Below, piece by piece: positions 8,901-19,164 of a stretch of 42,352 nucleotides of DNA. The notes beneath the pieces are model-generated. The model was not told where the DNA came from, searched no databases, and saw only the letters and a list, made by a program, of their open reading frames with translations. The position numbers were made by a program, and so were the translations under genes. How positions within the stretch are numbered: the first letter of the stretch is position 1; every line of letters begins with the position of its first letter. This DNA comes from Pseudomonadota bacterium (GTDB lineage Bacteria; Pseudomonadota; Alphaproteobacteria; Acetobacterales; Acetobacteraceae). The stretch is from NCBI GenBank assembly GCA_021846225.1, contig JAJZCG010000012.1:1-42352 (forward strand). The letters are read 5' to 3'.

Positions 8901-10105
8901 ACATCATCGCGGAAACGATCGTTCCATTCGCCGTATTGAGCCGGGAAGCCGCCAACCCGGTAGCCGCCGGGACCGATATCCCATGGTTCAGCGATCAGCT
9001 TCGCCTGACGGAGAAGGGGATCTTGTGCGATCGCGGCGAGCAGCGGCGCAGCCGGATTGAACGTGCCTTCCTCCCTGCCTAATGAAGTTGCCAGATCAAA
9101 CCTGAAGCCATCGACACCGCCAAGCTCGACCCAGGTGCGCAGGCTATCCATCGCCAGACGCAGCACCGCGGGGCGATTGAGCGCAAGGCAGTTGCCGCAC
9201 CCGGAATCGTTTACATAACGTTCCGGATCATCGGGAGAGAGGCGGTAATAGCTGGCGTTATCTAGCCCCCGCAGGGAAAGCGTTGGCCCAAACTCGTCAC
9301 TTTCTCCTGAATGGTTCAACACCACGTCCAGAATTACCTCCAGCCCGGCAGCGTGCAATGCATCAACCGCCTGGCGAATCTCGGGCCAGCCGCCAGGAGC
9401 GAGACGCGGGTCCGGCGCCATGAGCGCCACTGGATTATAGCCCCAGTAATTGTTGAGACCGAGCGGGGGCAGATGCCGTTCGCCGGCCCAGGCGGCTGCT
9501 GGCATGATTTCAACCGTTGTGACGCCAAGATCCCGCAGATGCGCAATGGCTTCAACCCGCGCAAGAGCGGCGAATGTGCCTTGAATTGTTTCGGGAATTT
9601 TTGGATGAAGCCGGGTGAATCCGCGCACATGCAATTCGTAAATCACTGTGCTCGCCCAAGGAATGCGCAGCGGCGAGAACGGCTTGCAAAATTCGTTGCG
9701 ATTTACAACAATTGCCTTTGGCATCGATGCCGCGCTGTCAGCCAGCTTGTGTTCGCCAAGTGAAAATTGTTCCGAGGCGAGCACAAAAGGCCGATCCAGA
9801 CACGATGCATAAGGATCCACCAGTAGTTTTTCGGGGTTAAAGCGGTGACCCAGGGCGGGCGCGTCAGCCCCGTATGCACGCAGGCCGTAACGCGCGCCTA
9901 CGCCCACACCCGCGATATAAGCGTGAAATACATCACCCGTGCGGCCAGGAAGCGTGACGGCATGAGTTTGTTGTTCGCCTGTTGCATCAAACAGACAAAA
10001 CTCAACAGATGTTGCGTTGTGAGAATAAACAGCGACATTTATGCCGCCAGCATCCGGCGTTACGCCCAGCGGTTCTGGAAAGCCGGAACTGATATGCAGA
10101 ATCAT
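5951..10105 (-). CDS. glgX-malQ: fused glycogen debranching enzyme GlgX - 4-alpha-glucanotransferase MalQ
   Basis: One 1384-residue frame carries two complete enzymes. Residues 1-685 are isoamylase-type GlgX: an N-terminal carbohydrate-binding sandwich, then the GH13 barrel with Asp337 (VDGFRFDLA), Glu373 (LIAEPWDIG) and Asp444 (NFITAHDGF). From about 688 the MalQ part starts with its own N-terminal domain ([17 protein letters not shown]), then the GH77 barrel with Asp1149 ([12 protein letters not shown]), Glu1197 ([13 protein letters not shown]) and Asp1248 ([13 protein letters not shown]). All six catalytic positions are intact, so both activities are expected: debranching of limit dextrins and disproportionation of the released short chains. 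Its ATG overlaps the glgA stop (ATGA), making it the last gene of the glycogen operon. Confidence 0.93.
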   Translation of the reverse strand: MILHISSGFPEPLGVTPDAGGINVAVYSHNATSVEFCLFDATGEQQTHAVTLPGRTGDVFHAYIAGVGVGARYGLRAYGADAPALGHRFNPEKLLVDPYASCLDRPFVLASEQFSLGEHKLADSAASMPKAIVVNRNEFCKPFSPLRIPWASTVIYELHVRGFTRLHPKIPETIQGTFAALARVEAIAHLRDLGVTTVEIMPAAAWAGERHLPPLGLNNYWGYNPVALMAPDPRLAPGGWPEIRQAVDALHAAGLEVILDVVLNHSGESDEFGPTLSLRGLDNASYYRLSPDDPERYVNDSGCGNCLALNRPAVLRLAMDSLRTWVELGGVDGFRFDLATSLGREEGTFNPAAPLLAAIAQDPLLRQAKLIAEPWDIGPGGYRVGGFPAQYGEWNDRFRDDVRRFWRGDEGLRGALATRLAGSADIFAGKHFASRSINFITAHDGFTLADLVSYAHKHNAANGESNRDGTDNNFSWNHGYEGPCDDEPCLSARARDQRNLLATLLLSRGTPMLSMGAELGITQHGNNNAYAQDNPLTWLDWAQADPALIAFTRDLIALRRAHPALRAELFLTGGVSAESGLPDVEWRSARAPLRGDAEWNNPDDATLVAVFSVDVAGGDANRVAVAINRGYSHEPLSLPEVRRNFLWRRVLSTDPAISQDDMSLPARSLALYVEQPAQPRFTRQPDSHLLARLSGAVGIAPEWWDIAGNRHIVSEETQRALLSAMKIDVATQSQAWDSLTQTLASRTTRLLPEVHMVYAGEASMLPVMRAPADAFPLAALLLRDASGNLAATLAPRWRAHAPSADSLGRVLRVLSLPLPPLEAGHYTAFFENRRDIICHLTAAPRRCHLPDTWPAQHFGISVQSYSLRRTGDSGIGDFSALAQFASLAGQHGAALLGIQPLHMLFPAERDRASPYHPSDRRYLDPIHLALDALHDIPGFTAAPRIPPCESLDYPAIWLEKSRFLQNLFNGFEAAARIRPNHPVVQTFERFIADGGEQLAQFANFQVISGLFPGVSWQCWPSVLRDAASSQVRELAQRHPEQHRYAIFLQFLCDLQLSAAAAAARGAGLALGLYRDLAVGCAPDGAEAWANADTFASGVSIGAPPDPLGPEGQMWNLPPPDPLAWQRTNFASFRAAAAANMRHAAALRIDHALGLSRLFWIPEGGRARDGAYVHYPLATLTGHLSLESQKAKCLIVGEDLGTVPDGLRETLAAAGVLSYRVMMLERTAEDFIAPRLYPPAALACAATHDLPPLAGWWQGSDIAERHALGLIDAAASLAQQGLRQREKQALRRALAAAGIVFPEAESEALSPAMLAAIHEWLARAPSALLMVQAEDLAGETISQNLPGTNLERPNWRHRLPFTAAELFATERARLSLQALRARESG

Positions 10106-11544
10106 GTCCGAAATTGCGCTGCCTCACGGTAGAGTGCCGCATAGCGTTGCGCGGGGTGCCGCCAGGAGACATCACTGTTCATACCGTTGCGCTGCAGGCC
10201 AGCCCACGCTGATTTGTCTTTATAAAGCGCTGAGGCGCGGCGAATTCCAGCCTCGATCATTACAGTGTTCACGGGAGACACCTGAATTCCGGTTGCCACG
10301 CCAGCCGCCAGGGCGGCTTCATTGGCGTCGATGATCGTATCCACCAGCCCGCCAACGCGCGACACTAATGGTACAGCACCATAACGAAGCGCGCAGAGCT
10401 GAGTAAGGCCGCAAGGCTCAAACCGCGAGGGCACAAGCAGGATGTCAGCCCCGGCCTGAATTAAATGCGCAAGGGCTTCATCGTATTGAAACACGCAAGC
10501 GATATTATGCGGATCCGCCGCGGCCGCAGCGGCATATTGGTCCTCAAGAAATTTATCACCCGCACCAAGCAGGGCGAGTTGCCCGGCGGAGGTGAGCGCC
10601 GGCAGCGCTTCCGCCAAGAGATCAAGCCCTTTTTGCCAGGAAAGCCGGCTGACCACGCCAAACAATGGCCGGTCTGGGTCCAGCGCAAGGCCTAGACGTT
10701 TTTGCAAAGCCAGCTTGTTATGCATGCGTTCAGATAGATTTCCTACATCATAATTTGCAGGCAGATACGTATCCACCGCCGGATCCCAGATTTTCGTATC
10801 GATTCCATTCAAAATTCCCGATACAACCTCACTACGGCGACGCAATAACCCGTCCAGACCCATGCCGCCTTCTGGTTGCAAAATCTCAAGTGCGTAGGCG
10901 GGAGAAACAGTCGTGATACGATCCGCGAATTGCAGGGCCGCCTTCAGATACCCGATGGTGCCATAATATTCCACGCCATCTAGCGCGAAGGCCGTTGGTG
11001 GTAATCCGATCTCTTCTAATAATGCGGGGCTGAATTGACCCTGAAAAGCAAGATTATGCACGGTAACAATTGTTGCTGGACGCGCGCCGCCATCGTAATG
11101 CAGATAGGCCGGAACCAGCCCCGCCTGCCAATCGTGAACATGGATAACCTCGGGAATGAAAGCCGGCACAACGCCCTGGCCGATATCTGTTCCGGCCCGT
11201 GAAAGTGCTGCAAAGCGCTGGGCATTATCCGGCCAATCCTCGCCATCAGGATCAATATACGGATTGCCTTGACGCTGGTACAGATGTGGCGCATCCAGCA
11301 CGAACAGATCCAATCCGTGCGCGCTGGCGCTTAATATTCGCGCATGGCCGCCAAAAAATTCAGAATATTCGTGTAACGTTACGGATTTTTTTAGCGCCTT
11401 CATGACCGCAGGATATCCGGGAACCAAACTTCGCACCTGAACGCCAAGCGGTGCCAAGGCACCAGGCAACGCACCGGCAACGTCTGCGAGGCCGCCAGTT
11501 TTGATGAGCGGATAAATTTCCGACGCAACAGAGAGTACCCGCAT
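10102..11544 (-). CDS. glgA: glycogen synthase (ADP-glucose)
   Basis: Transfers glucose from ADP-glucose to the non-reducing end of alpha-1,4-glucan. The 480-residue GT5 protein has the N-terminal substrate motif [13 protein letters not shown] (Lys15 onwards) and the C-terminal nucleotide-sugar region [18 protein letters not shown], where the first glutamate is the family's catalytic/ribose-binding residue. Length matches E. coli GlgA (477). The start is 1 base after the glgC stop and the stop overlaps the glgX/malQ start by ATGA, so translational coupling is likely. By eye this gene and glgC are clearly more AT-rich than the fru and Entner-Doudoroff genes of the same window. Confidence 0.95.
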   Translation of the reverse strand: MRVLSVASEIYPLIKTGGLADVAGALPGALAPLGVQVRSLVPGYPAVMKALKKSVTLHEYSEFFGGHARILSASAHGLDLFVLDAPHLYQRQGNPYIDPDGEDWPDNAQRFAALSRAGTDIGQGVVPAFIPEVIHVHDWQAGLVPAYLHYDGGARPATIVTVHNLAFQGQFSPALLEEIGLPPTAFALDGVEYYGTIGYLKAALQFADRITTVSPAYALEILQPEGGMGLDGLLRRRSEVVSGILNGIDTKIWDPAVDTYLPANYDVGNLSERMHNKLALQKRLGLALDPDRPLFGVVSRLSWQKGLDLLAEALPALTSAGQLALLGAGDKFLEDQYAAAAAADPHNIACVFQYDEALAHLIQAGADILLVPSRFEPCGLTQLCALRYGAVPLVSRVGGLVDTIIDANEAALAAGVATGIQVSPVNTVMIEAGIRRASALYKDKSAWAGLQRNGMNSDVSWRHPAQRYAALYREAAQFRT

Positions 11545-11545
11545 G

Positions 11546-12817
11546 CTAGGTTATCCCCAATCGGTCAATCATTGGTTGCGTGATTAAGCAAATTCCCTTT
11601 GTTGTCCGGCGGAAACGGGAAGCATCCAGAACCGGGTCCTCACCCACCACAAGATTTTCTGGGATCACGACACCACGGTCAATAATCACGTTATTCAGCC
11701 GTGCACTACGATGAACCTCGGCGTAGGGTAGAATGACCGCGTTCCTGATGCTCGCGAATGAATGAACATGCACGCCCGTATGCAACAAGGTATGCGTTAT
11801 GGTGGCGCCGGAAACAATGCAACCTCCGGAGACAAGAGACGAAATCGCCTGCCCACGCCTGAATACTTCATCATGAACAAATTTCGCGGGAGGTGTGATT
11901 TCGCCATAGGTCCAGATCGGCCAGTCCCGGTCATACAAATCCAGTTTAGGGACAACATCCGTCAGATCAATATTCGCGGCCCAATAGGCATCCAGAGTGC
12001 CGACATCGCGCCAGTAGACATTATCCTCCGCACTTGAACGGACACAGGACTGCGCGAAATGATGCGCAACAGCCTTACTATTTTCAACCAGATACGGGAT
12101 GATATCCTTGCCAAAATCCCGCGAGGAATGTGGATCAGCCGCGTCACGCCGCAACTGGTCGATCAGGAATTTTGTCTCGAATACGTAAATTCCCATGCTT
12201 GCGAGCGCAACATCCGGTTTTCCTGGCATTGCGGGCGGATTCTCCGGTTTTTCAAGAAATGCGACAATCCGGTTGTTGGCATCTACATGCATCACGCCAA
12301 ATCCGCTTGCGTCTTCCAGGGAGACTTCCAGGCAGCCCACGGTTACATCAGCATTTTCGCTGACATGCTGCTGGAGCATCTGCTCGTAATCCATTTTATA
12401 GATATGGTCTCCGGCAAGGATGACGATATGCTGGGGCGCATAACTCTCGATGATATCAATATTCTGGTAAACGGCGTCGGCTGTTCCGAGATACCACATC
12501 TCTTCAGAAACACGCTGGCTGGCCGGTAAAATATCAAAACTCTCATTACGCTCCTGCCGGAAAAAATTCCAACCGCGTTGCAGGTGGCGGATCAGGCTAT
12601 GCGCCTTGTATTGCGTAGCAACAGCGATGCGGCGGATACCAGAGTTCATAGCATTTGACAGCGCAAAATCAATGATACGGGATTTTCCACCAAAATAGAC
12701 CGCTGGTTTCGCGCGGATATCAGTCAGTTCCATCAGCCGGGAACCGCGGCCGCCGGCGAGCACATAAGCCATGGCGGTACGCGAAAGCGGGGCGTGCTGA
12801 GTATATTTTATGTTCAT
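11546..12817 (-). CDS. glgC: glucose-1-phosphate adenylyltransferase
   Basis: Makes ADP-glucose from ATP and glucose-1-phosphate, the committed and normally allosterically controlled step of glycogen synthesis. The 423-residue protein shows the pyrophosphorylase motif [39 protein letters not shown] and the sugar-phosphate region [18 protein letters not shown] left-handed beta-helix-like C-terminal part ([12 protein letters not shown]...AVILPYAEV) follows. GGAGG lies just before the ATG. It follows glgB by 24 bases. The activator is not readable; fructose-6-phosphate and pyruvate activation is typical where the Entner-Doudoroff route dominates, which would suit this genome (inference). Confidence 0.95.
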   Translation of the reverse strand: MNIKYTQHAPLSRTAMAYVLAGGRGSRLMELTDIRAKPAVYFGGKSRIIDFALSNAMNSGIRRIAVATQYKAHSLIRHLQRGWNFFRQERNESFDILPASQRVSEEMWYLGTADAVYQNIDIIESYAPQHIVILAGDHIYKMDYEQMLQQHVSENADVTVGCLEVSLEDASGFGVMHVDANNRIVAFLEKPENPPAMPGKPDVALASMGIYVFETKFLIDQLRRDAADPHSSRDFGKDIIPYLVENSKAVAHHFAQSCVRSSAEDNVYWRDVGTLDAYWAANIDLTDVVPKLDLYDRDWPIWTYGEITPPAKFVHDEVFRRGQAISSLVSGGCIVSGATITHTLLHTGVHVHSFASIRNAVILPYAEVHRSARLNNVIIDRGVVIPENLVVGEDPVLDASRFRRTTKGICLITQPMIDRLGIT

Positions 12818-12841
12818 TGGTTTCCTCCGTCACGTTTATAT

Positions 12842-15040
12842 TTATTCATGGTCCGCATACTCGAAATACACGGTTGAGAGGGCTGGAATCAGGATTTCAG
12901 CCATGGCGTTGAAGCCGTGAGATGCCTCTGAAATGGCGCGAATCTGCCCCAGATTTCCACCGCCGCTTCCCCCATAAACCACGGCATCCGTATTCAATAT
13001 CTCGCGCCAGATTCCAGCATGTGGCAGGCCAATGCGGTAGCCATGACGCGGCACCGGCGTGAGATTGCACACCACCGCTACCGGATGATCCCCCTCCCCG
13101 CCCATCCGCAACCAGGCGATGACGGATTGTTCCGAATCATCTACGACGATCCACCTGAAGCCGTCGGCTTCGCAATCATGCGTATGCAGCGCGGGCACTG
13201 TGCGGTGCAGGAGATTGAGATCACGGACAAGTTTCTGCACCCCTTGATGCAGACTATGTTCCAGCAAATGCCAAGGAAGTCCTGAATCAAAATTCCACTC
13301 CGTGCTCTGCCCGAATTCCTGCCCCATGAACAAAAGTTTTTTTCCAGGATGGCCCCACATAAATGCATAATAGGCGCGGAGATTGGCGAAACGCTGCCAT
13401 TCATCGCCCGGCATTTTTCCAAGTATGGAGGATTTTCCGTGAACGACTTCATCATGCGAGAGCGGCAGCACGAAATTTTCGGTAAAGGCGTAGAGCGTGC
13501 CGAATGTCAGTTTATTATGGTGCCATTTACGATGAACTGGATCCATCGCGAAATAATCCAGTGTGTCATGCATCCAGCCCATGTTCCATTTAAAGCCGAA
13601 GCCCAGACCATTTTCATGCACCGGACGGGAAACACCCGGCCAGGCAGTCGATTCCTCGGCCAGCGTGAAGCTTGCGGGATGTTGCGCATAAACCGCGGTG
13701 TTGAACTGGCGTAGAAATGCCACCGCATCACGATTATCGTTGCTACCGTCAGAATTGGGCAGCCACTCACCATGTTTGCGCGAGTAATCCAGATAGAGCA
13801 TCGAGGCGACGGCATCGACGCGCAGACCATCGAGATGAAACCGATCCAGCCAATAGAGTGCGTTGGCGCAGAGAAAGCTGACCACCTCGCGACGGCCGAA
13901 ATCATAAATCGCCGTGTTCCAGTCAGGGTGAAATCCACGTCTCGGGTCTGCATGCTCGTAGAGTGCCGTGCCATCGAACTGCGCGAGGCCGTGAATATCC
14001 GTTGGGAAATGGGCGGGCACCCAGTCCAGGATGATGCCTAGCCCCAGGGCATGCGCGCGGTCAACAAAACGGGCAAAACCGGCGGGGTCACCAAAGCGTT
14101 TGCTCGGGGCGAACAGGCCGATCGGCTGATAGCCCCAGGACGCATCGAGCGGATGTTCGCAAATCGGCAGCAGCTCGATATGGGTGAAGCCCATGCCGGC
14201 GGCATAGGGCAAGAGTTGGCCGGCGAATTCGTCATAGGAGAGAAAATCGCCATCCTCACGGCGCATCCACGAGCCAAGATGAACCTCGTAAATCGACATT
14301 GGCGCGCGATGCGCTTCCTGCCGGCCGCGCGCACGCAGATATGCCTCGTCCGTCCAGATGAAATGATCCGTGCGGGCGACGGCCGAGGCGGTTGAAGGGC
14401 GCCGTTCCGCGCTGAAGCCAAAGGGGTCCGCCTTGAGGGGCAGCAGCGTGCCGTCCTTGCCGATAATTTCAAACTTATAGACTTCACCTACAGAAAGATC
14501 CGGAATGAAGATCTCCCACAGGCCGGAATCGATACGTTTTCGCATCTGATGGATCCGGCCATCCCAGCGGTTGAAGTCACCAACCAGGGAAACGCGCTGC
14601 GCGTTGGGCGCCCATACCGCGAAATGCACGCCGGGGACGCCATCCAGAGTCATCAGCTGCGCGCCGAGACGTTCATAAAGCCGGTGGTGGGTGCCTTCGA
14701 TCAGCAGATGATCATCCGTTGCGCCCAGCACGGGGGGAAAGCAATATGGGTCGCCAAACTCCCAGCACCCGCCACTGTTTTCAGCGCGCAAGCGGTAGGC
14801 GAAGCGGGCGGTGCGCTTTGGGAACAGCTGTTCGAAAAACCCGGAACCGCGGGCTGTGAGTTTGATGGCGGCGCCATCGTCGAGCAGCGCCGTGAGACTT
14901 GACGCATCGGGCACGAAGGCGCGAAGCACGAAGCCGCCGCTTGCCTCATGCAGGCCGAGCAGGCCGAAGGGGTCGGCATGGCGGGCGGCCAGCAGCGCGC
15001 CGATGTCCGTCTGCTCTGCCCGCCAGCCCTTGATGGCCAT
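12842..15040 (-). CDS. glgB: 1,4-alpha-glucan branching enzyme
   Basis: Introduces alpha-1,6 branches in glycogen. GH13 enzyme of about 732 residues: N-terminal CBM48-like domains (HADPFGLLGLHEA near residue 20; GVHFAVWAPNAQRVSLVGDFNRWDG near 130), then the barrel with the nucleophile motif DGLRVDAVASMLYLDY, the acid motif LAEESTAWPGVSRP and the stabiliser motif LPLSHDEVVHGK. I placed the start at 15040 (MAIKGW), 5 bases past the glgP stop with AAGGGG upstream. An ATG at 15076 in the same frame also has a GAGGA-like site and would add 12 residues overlapping glgP; either may be used. Confidence 0.94.
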   Translation of the reverse strand: MAIKGWRAEQTDIGALLAARHADPFGLLGLHEASGGFVLRAFVPDASSLTALLDDGAAIKLTARGSGFFEQLFPKRTARFAYRLRAENSGGCWEFGDPYCFPPVLGATDDHLLIEGTHHRLYERLGAQLMTLDGVPGVHFAVWAPNAQRVSLVGDFNRWDGRIHQMRKRIDSGLWEIFIPDLSVGEVYKFEIIGKDGTLLPLKADPFGFSAERRPSTASAVARTDHFIWTDEAYLRARGRQEAHRAPMSIYEVHLGSWMRREDGDFLSYDEFAGQLLPYAAGMGFTHIELLPICEHPLDASWGYQPIGLFAPSKRFGDPAGFARFVDRAHALGLGIILDWVPAHFPTDIHGLAQFDGTALYEHADPRRGFHPDWNTAIYDFGRREVVSFLCANALYWLDRFHLDGLRVDAVASMLYLDYSRKHGEWLPNSDGSNDNRDAVAFLRQFNTAVYAQHPASFTLAEESTAWPGVSRPVHENGLGFGFKWNMGWMHDTLDYFAMDPVHRKWHHNKLTFGTLYAFTENFVLPLSHDEVVHGKSSILGKMPGDEWQRFANLRAYYAFMWGHPGKKLLFMGQEFGQSTEWNFDSGLPWHLLEHSLHQGVQKLVRDLNLLHRTVPALHTHDCEADGFRWIVVDDSEQSVIAWLRMGGEGDHPVAVVCNLTPVPRHGYRIGLPHAGIWREILNTDAVVYGGSGGGNLGQIRAISEASHGFNAMAEILIPALSTVYFEYADHE

Positions 15041-15045
15041 GGAAG

Positions 15046-17547
15046 CTACCCCTTCGCCTGCGTTTGTATTTTCCATATTTCCTCGGCATATTCAGCGATT
15101 GTACGATCCGAGGAGAACCAGCCCATGCCGGCGGTGTTCAGGATGCTGGATTTCCACCAGGACGCGCGATCCAGCCACTTCGTGGCGGCATCTCGCTGGC
15201 AGGCGTAATAGGCATCAAAATCCTCACACACCAGAAAATGATCATGCTGTGTGAGACCATCAACCAGCCCTGCGTAACGCCCTGGATCATCCGGGGAAAA
15301 AACACCCGAGCCGATGGCGTCAAGCACTTCTCGCAGGGCGGGTGAGCGCGCGATGGTCTCGCGCATATCAATACCACGGACGCGCCGTTGCGCGACCTGT
15401 TCGGCTGTCATTCCAAAAATGAAAATATTTTCGTCACCGACATGTTCCTTGATCTCGATATTCGCGCCATCCAGCGTGCCGATGGTCAGCGCGCCGTTGA
15501 GTGCCAGTTTCATGTTGCCGGTGCCCGACGCCTCCATGCCGGCCGTTGAAATCTGCTCTGACAGATCAGATGCCGGAATAATCGATTCCGCCAGGCTGAC
15601 ATTGTAGTTTGGCAGATAGGCGACTTTCAGCAACCCGCGCACGGTCGGGTCGGCGTTGATGACATTCGCCACGTCATTCGCAAGCTTGATGATCAACTTC
15701 GCCTGGTGGTAGCTCGCGGCCGCCTTGCCCGCGAAGATTTTGACGCGCGGCGCCCACTCCAGATAAGGTTGCGCGCGGATTGCGTCGTAGAGCGCCACGG
15801 TTTCCAGAATGTTCAACAACTGGCGTTTATATTCGTGCACGCGCTTGATCTGCACATCGAACAGCGCGTCGGGGTCTACCTTGACATGGCAGCGCTCCAG
15901 GATGATTTTCGCGAGCGCGACCTTGTTCTGGCGTTTTACCGCGGCGAATTCCTGCACGAAGGCGGCATCCTGCGCATAGGGGGCGACGCCGCGCAGCGCC
16001 AGCGGGTTATCATAGATGGCGTCTCCCACGGTATCAGCCAGCAGCCGGGTGAGCCCTGGGTTTGCCTCGAACAGCCAGCGTCGGAAGGTGATGCCGTTGG
16101 TCTTGTTGACGATACGCTCAGGATACAGCGCGGAAAAATCACGGAACACGGTTTGTTTCAGTAATTTGCTGTGTAATGCGGAAACGCCATTGACCTTGTG
16201 CGAGCCGATGAAGGCCAGATGCCCCATGCGGACGCGCCGGCCGGCGTGTTCATCAATCATCGAAACCGCGGCAATCAAGCGCGCATCCGTGTGGCCGGAT
16301 TTGCGCACGCTATCGAGATGCAAGGCGTTGATCAGATAAATGATCTGCATCTGGCGCGGCAGCATGCGTTCCAGCAAGGGCACCGGCCAGCTTTCCAGAG
16401 CCTCGGGCAGCAAGGTGTGGTTGGTGTAGGAGATCGTGCCCTGCGTGATCTTCCAGGCTTCATCCCAGGCGATGCCATGCACATCCACCAGCAGGCGCAT
16501 CAGCTCGGCCACCGAGATCGCGGGGTGCGTATCGTTGAGCTGAATGGCAACATGCTCGGCCAGGCTGCGGACTTCCTGATACTGCTTGAGGTGGCGGCGC
16601 AAGGCGTCCTGCAGGGAGGCGGAGGCGAAGAAGTATTCCTGGCGCAGGCGCAACTCCTGCCCCGCCGGGGTTTCGTCGCTTGGATACAAAACCTTGGAGA
16701 TCGCCTCCGCGCGCATTTTATCCGCCACCGCGCCGACATAATCGCCGGCGTTGAACACATCGAGCTGCAGTGGATCGCACGCGCGCGCCGACCACAGCCG
16801 CAGCGTGTTCACATGCGCGCCGCGCCAGCCGACCACCGGCGTGTCATACGCAATGGCCTCGACATATTCAGCGGGCTTCCAGCCATAGCGGGTGGTGCCG
16901 TCCGGCGCGGTGAGCGCCTCCACCGCGCCGCCGAAGCCGATGCGATAGCAAACCTCCGGCCGCTTGAATTCCCAGGGATTGCCCAACGCCAGCCAGTCCT
17001 CGGGGTATTCCTGCTGCCAGCCATCCTTCAGCACCTGGCGGAACAGCCCATGGTCATAGCGGATGCCATAGCCATGGGCGGCGATGGAAAGTGTCGCCAT
17101 GCTCTCCATGAAACAAGCCGCCAGCCGCCCGAGGCCGCCGTTGCCCAGCGCCGCGTCAGGCTCCAGCGTGCGCAGGCGGTCAAGATCGACGCCAAGCTCC
17201 CTGGTGGCGGCGCGCATTGCCTCGGTGAGGCCCAGGTTGTTGAGCGCATCGCCAAGCAGGCGGCCGATGAGAAACTCCAGTGAAAGGTAGTAAACCCGCT
17301 TGGGCCCGTGCACATAGGCCGCGTTGGTCGAGGCCATCCAGCCTTCCACGATCCGGTCCCGCGTTGCGTAGACGACGGCCAGATACCAGTCGTACTCGCT
17401 GGCACTGGCCTGATTTTTGCCAACCGAATAGGTGAGCCGGCGCAAAATGGCCTCGCGCAGAGTGGCGAGCGAGTCCGGCTGGACGGCCAGCTCGCAGCCG
17501 TTTTCCGGGGGAAGCGGGGCAGATGCGGCTGCGGGGGGGGTGTTCAT
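15046..17547 (-). CDS. glgP: glycogen phosphorylase
   Basis: Phosphorolysis of alpha-1,4-glucan to glucose-1-phosphate with pyridoxal phosphate. The 833-residue GT35 protein carries the PLP-lysine region ASGTGNMKLALNGALTIGTLDGANIEI near the C-terminus, YYLSLEFLIGRLLGDALNNLG near residue 85 and NGGLGRLAACFMESMATL near 135. The frame continues upstream to 17619, but the ATG at 17547 (MNTPPAAA) fits family length and has AAGGG upstream. It is the first gene of glgP-glgB-glgC-glgA-glgX/malQ. Placing degradation and synthesis genes in one operon implies control by enzyme activity more than by transcription. Confidence 0.95.
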   Translation of the reverse strand: MNTPPAAASAPLPPENGCELAVQPDSLATLREAILRRLTYSVGKNQASASEYDWYLAVVYATRDRIVEGWMASTNAAYVHGPKRVYYLSLEFLIGRLLGDALNNLGLTEAMRAATRELGVDLDRLRTLEPDAALGNGGLGRLAACFMESMATLSIAAHGYGIRYDHGLFRQVLKDGWQQEYPEDWLALGNPWEFKRPEVCYRIGFGGAVEALTAPDGTTRYGWKPAEYVEAIAYDTPVVGWRGAHVNTLRLWSARACDPLQLDVFNAGDYVGAVADKMRAEAISKVLYPSDETPAGQELRLRQEYFFASASLQDALRRHLKQYQEVRSLAEHVAIQLNDTHPAISVAELMRLLVDVHGIAWDEAWKITQGTISYTNHTLLPEALESWPVPLLERMLPRQMQIIYLINALHLDSVRKSGHTDARLIAAVSMIDEHAGRRVRMGHLAFIGSHKVNGVSALHSKLLKQTVFRDFSALYPERIVNKTNGITFRRWLFEANPGLTRLLADTVGDAIYDNPLALRGVAPYAQDAAFVQEFAAVKRQNKVALAKIILERCHVKVDPDALFDVQIKRVHEYKRQLLNILETVALYDAIRAQPYLEWAPRVKIFAGKAAASYHQAKLIIKLANDVANVINADPTVRGLLKVAYLPNYNVSLAESIIPASDLSEQISTAGMEASGTGNMKLALNGALTIGTLDGANIEIKEHVGDENIFIFGMTAEQVAQRRVRGIDMRETIARSPALREVLDAIGSGVFSPDDPGRYAGLVDGLTQHDHFLVCEDFDAYYACQRDAATKWLDRASWWKSSILNTAGMGWFSSDRTIAEYAEEIWKIQTQAKG

Positions 17548-17641
17548 ACGAATATAGCCCTTCAACAACGCGGTCCAGGTCGGTTTTGCCAACCTAGCCG
17601 CGAACCCCTGAAGGACCAAGCACCAATTTTTTAGGCCTCTG

Positions 17642-17669
17642 CCGGCGGCCTTTCTCCTCGAGCCGCCGG
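17642..17669. terminator. hairpin downstream of the outer-membrane protein gene
   Basis: CCGGCGGC (17642-17649) pairs perfectly with GCCGCCGG (17662-17669) over a 12-base loop. It begins 16 bases beyond the stop of the minus-strand gene ending at 17686 and lies ahead of glgP. No clear U-tract follows, so a terminator role is tentative. Confidence 0.4.
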
Positions 17670-17685
17670 TGTGCGGTCAGGACGT

Positions 17686-18636
17686 TTAGAACTTCGTGAT
17701 CAGGCGGACGTTAACGATCGTCCCCGCCACGTCATTCTTGGTGTAGATGTTCTGGTCCCAGGAGGCGAGAATGTTGATGCCCCCGAACTGGTAGCCCACC
17801 ATCGGGCCGGCGCCGTAGCTCTCTTCCATATGGTGTGTCAGGCGCACGCCGTTCAGCGTATCGACGGTGATCTGGTTCATCTGATGCGCGCCGATGCCGA
17901 AGGTCCAGGCGCCGATGGTCTTGGCAAGCGTATAATCAGCCGAGAACTGGTCGCCGGACATGTAGTTATAGCCGGTGGTTTTATCGGCGGTGACAGGTTC
18001 GGCCAGGTGCATGTCAGCGCTGATGTTCCAGCCGTCGCTCAACCAGCTCAGGCCGAGGTCTTGCTGCACCGCGAAATACCCGTTGCCCGAGGGCAGGCCG
18101 CCGTTGTTGAGCTTGCCGTTGAGCAGATCGGGCATGGTGGAGCTGGCGTCGGGCAGGTAGAGCTCCAGACCGGTCTTCACGAAATAGTCGTAAGGCAGGG
18201 TCCAGGCCAGCTGGCCGGGAATGAGCACCGTGTTGAAGGTGCCCCAGTTGCCGCTGCCGATGTGGCCGCTGACGCCGGGGGCGGAGGTATAGTCAAACGG
18301 CTGCGCGATGCCGAGCGAATAGCTGGCGCCCAGTATTTTAATGCCGGGAACCCACAGCACGATCGGCACTTCGACCAGAATATTCGCGGTAGCACCGGGA
18401 ATGTTCTTGCCGCTGTTGTTTTTAACGGTGGTATCCGTCCAGTAATTATCCAGCACCCCGTAAACGCCGGGCGGCGGGGTGGCGCCGGCGGCCAGGCCTT
18501 CGTTCACGCCGCGCAGGTAGGGATTCCACAGTTCACTAGCCCGTGCGGGGGCGCAGCCCGCAAAGCTCGCCGCGAGGGCAAGGGCCGCCGTGCCGAGCAG
18601 CAGGCGCGACTGTAGGTAAGATTTTGTTTTTTCCAT
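17686..18636 (-). CDS. outer-membrane beta-barrel protein, phenol-MetA-degradation/transporter family
   Basis: A 316-residue secreted protein. The N-terminus has a basic stretch, a hydrophobic core (LLLGTAALALAASFAGCAPARAS) and a probable cleavage site after ARAS. The rest is alternating aromatic/polar strands typical of a beta-barrel, ending in an aromatic residue (VRLITKF), the classic outer-membrane assembly signal. It resembles the 'MetA-pathway of phenol degradation' / SphA-like family (COG4313), thought to be channels for hydrophobic or small organic substrates. It is transcribed in the same direction as the downstream glg operon and the upstream aldehyde dehydrogenase pair. The 150-base gap to DUF779 could hold its own promoter. 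The substrate is unknown. Confidence 0.75.
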   Translation of the reverse strand: MEKTKSYLQSRLLLGTAALALAASFAGCAPARASELWNPYLRGVNEGLAAGATPPPGVYGVLDNYWTDTTVKNNSGKNIPGATANILVEVPIVLWVPGIKILGASYSLGIAQPFDYTSAPGVSGHIGSGNWGTFNTVLIPGQLAWTLPYDYFVKTGLELYLPDASSTMPDLLNGKLNNGGLPSGNGYFAVQQDLGLSWLSDGWNISADMHLAEPVTADKTTGYNYMSGDQFSADYTLAKTIGAWTFGIGAHQMNQITVDTLNGVRLTHHMEESYGAGPMVGYQFGGINILASWDQNIYTKNDVAGTIVNVRLITKF

Positions 18637-18788
18637 TTTCCTGGTCCCTGTTTTTTTATGTTTTTGGTATTTCCGCGCGAAAGCCGGACAAGCGGCATGG
18701 CGCCGCCCGCAACCACGCGCGCGGGCGCGGTATCTGGCAAAGACGATGCAGAGTTATCAGGAGGAACGAAGAGCCTGGCGGCCTTGTG

Positions 18789-19151
18789 TCAGGCCAGGGC
18801 CGCCAGTTCCGCCTCCGTGAACACGCGCGAGCGGGTTAAAAACCGTTGCCCCGACCCGTTTTCCAGCGAGAACATGCCGCCCATGCCGGGCACCACGTCG
18901 ATGATGAGTTGCGTGTATTTCCAGTATTCAAACTGCGAGGGGCTCATGTAAAATTTCGCCCCGCCGATTTCGCCCAGCTCCACATCATCGGGGCTGAGCA
19001 GATAATCGCCTCGCTTGAAGCACATCGGCGATGAGCCGTCGCAGCAGCCGCCGGACTGGTGGAACATGATCGGGCCATGCTCCGCCGTCAGCTTCGCGAC
19101 CAGCCCGCATGCCGCCGGGGTGGCAAGCACGCGCGCTGGTTTATTGCTCAT
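18789..19151 (-). CDS. DUF779 protein, aldehyde-dehydrogenase associated
   Basis: A 120-residue protein of the DUF779 family. It has the cysteine-rich motif HQSGGCCDGSSPMC near residues 30-45 and the tyrosine-rich stretch KFYMSPSQFEYWKYTQ, followed by LIIDVVPGMGGMFSLENG. The clustered cysteines suggest metal or redox binding (inference). The family is known chiefly from its gene position beside ExaC/AldA-type acetaldehyde dehydrogenases, exactly as here: it starts 13 bases after the dehydrogenase stop. The upstream extension to 19178 would overlap that gene and is not favoured. No biochemical role is established to my knowledge. Confidence 0.8.
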   Translation of the reverse strand: MSNKPARVLATPAACGLVAKLTAEHGPIMFHQSGGCCDGSSPMCFKRGDYLLSPDDVELGEIGGAKFYMSPSQFEYWKYTQLIIDVVPGMGGMFSLENGSGQRFLTRSRVFTEAELAALA

Positions 19152-19164
19152 CGCCGTGCCCTGC

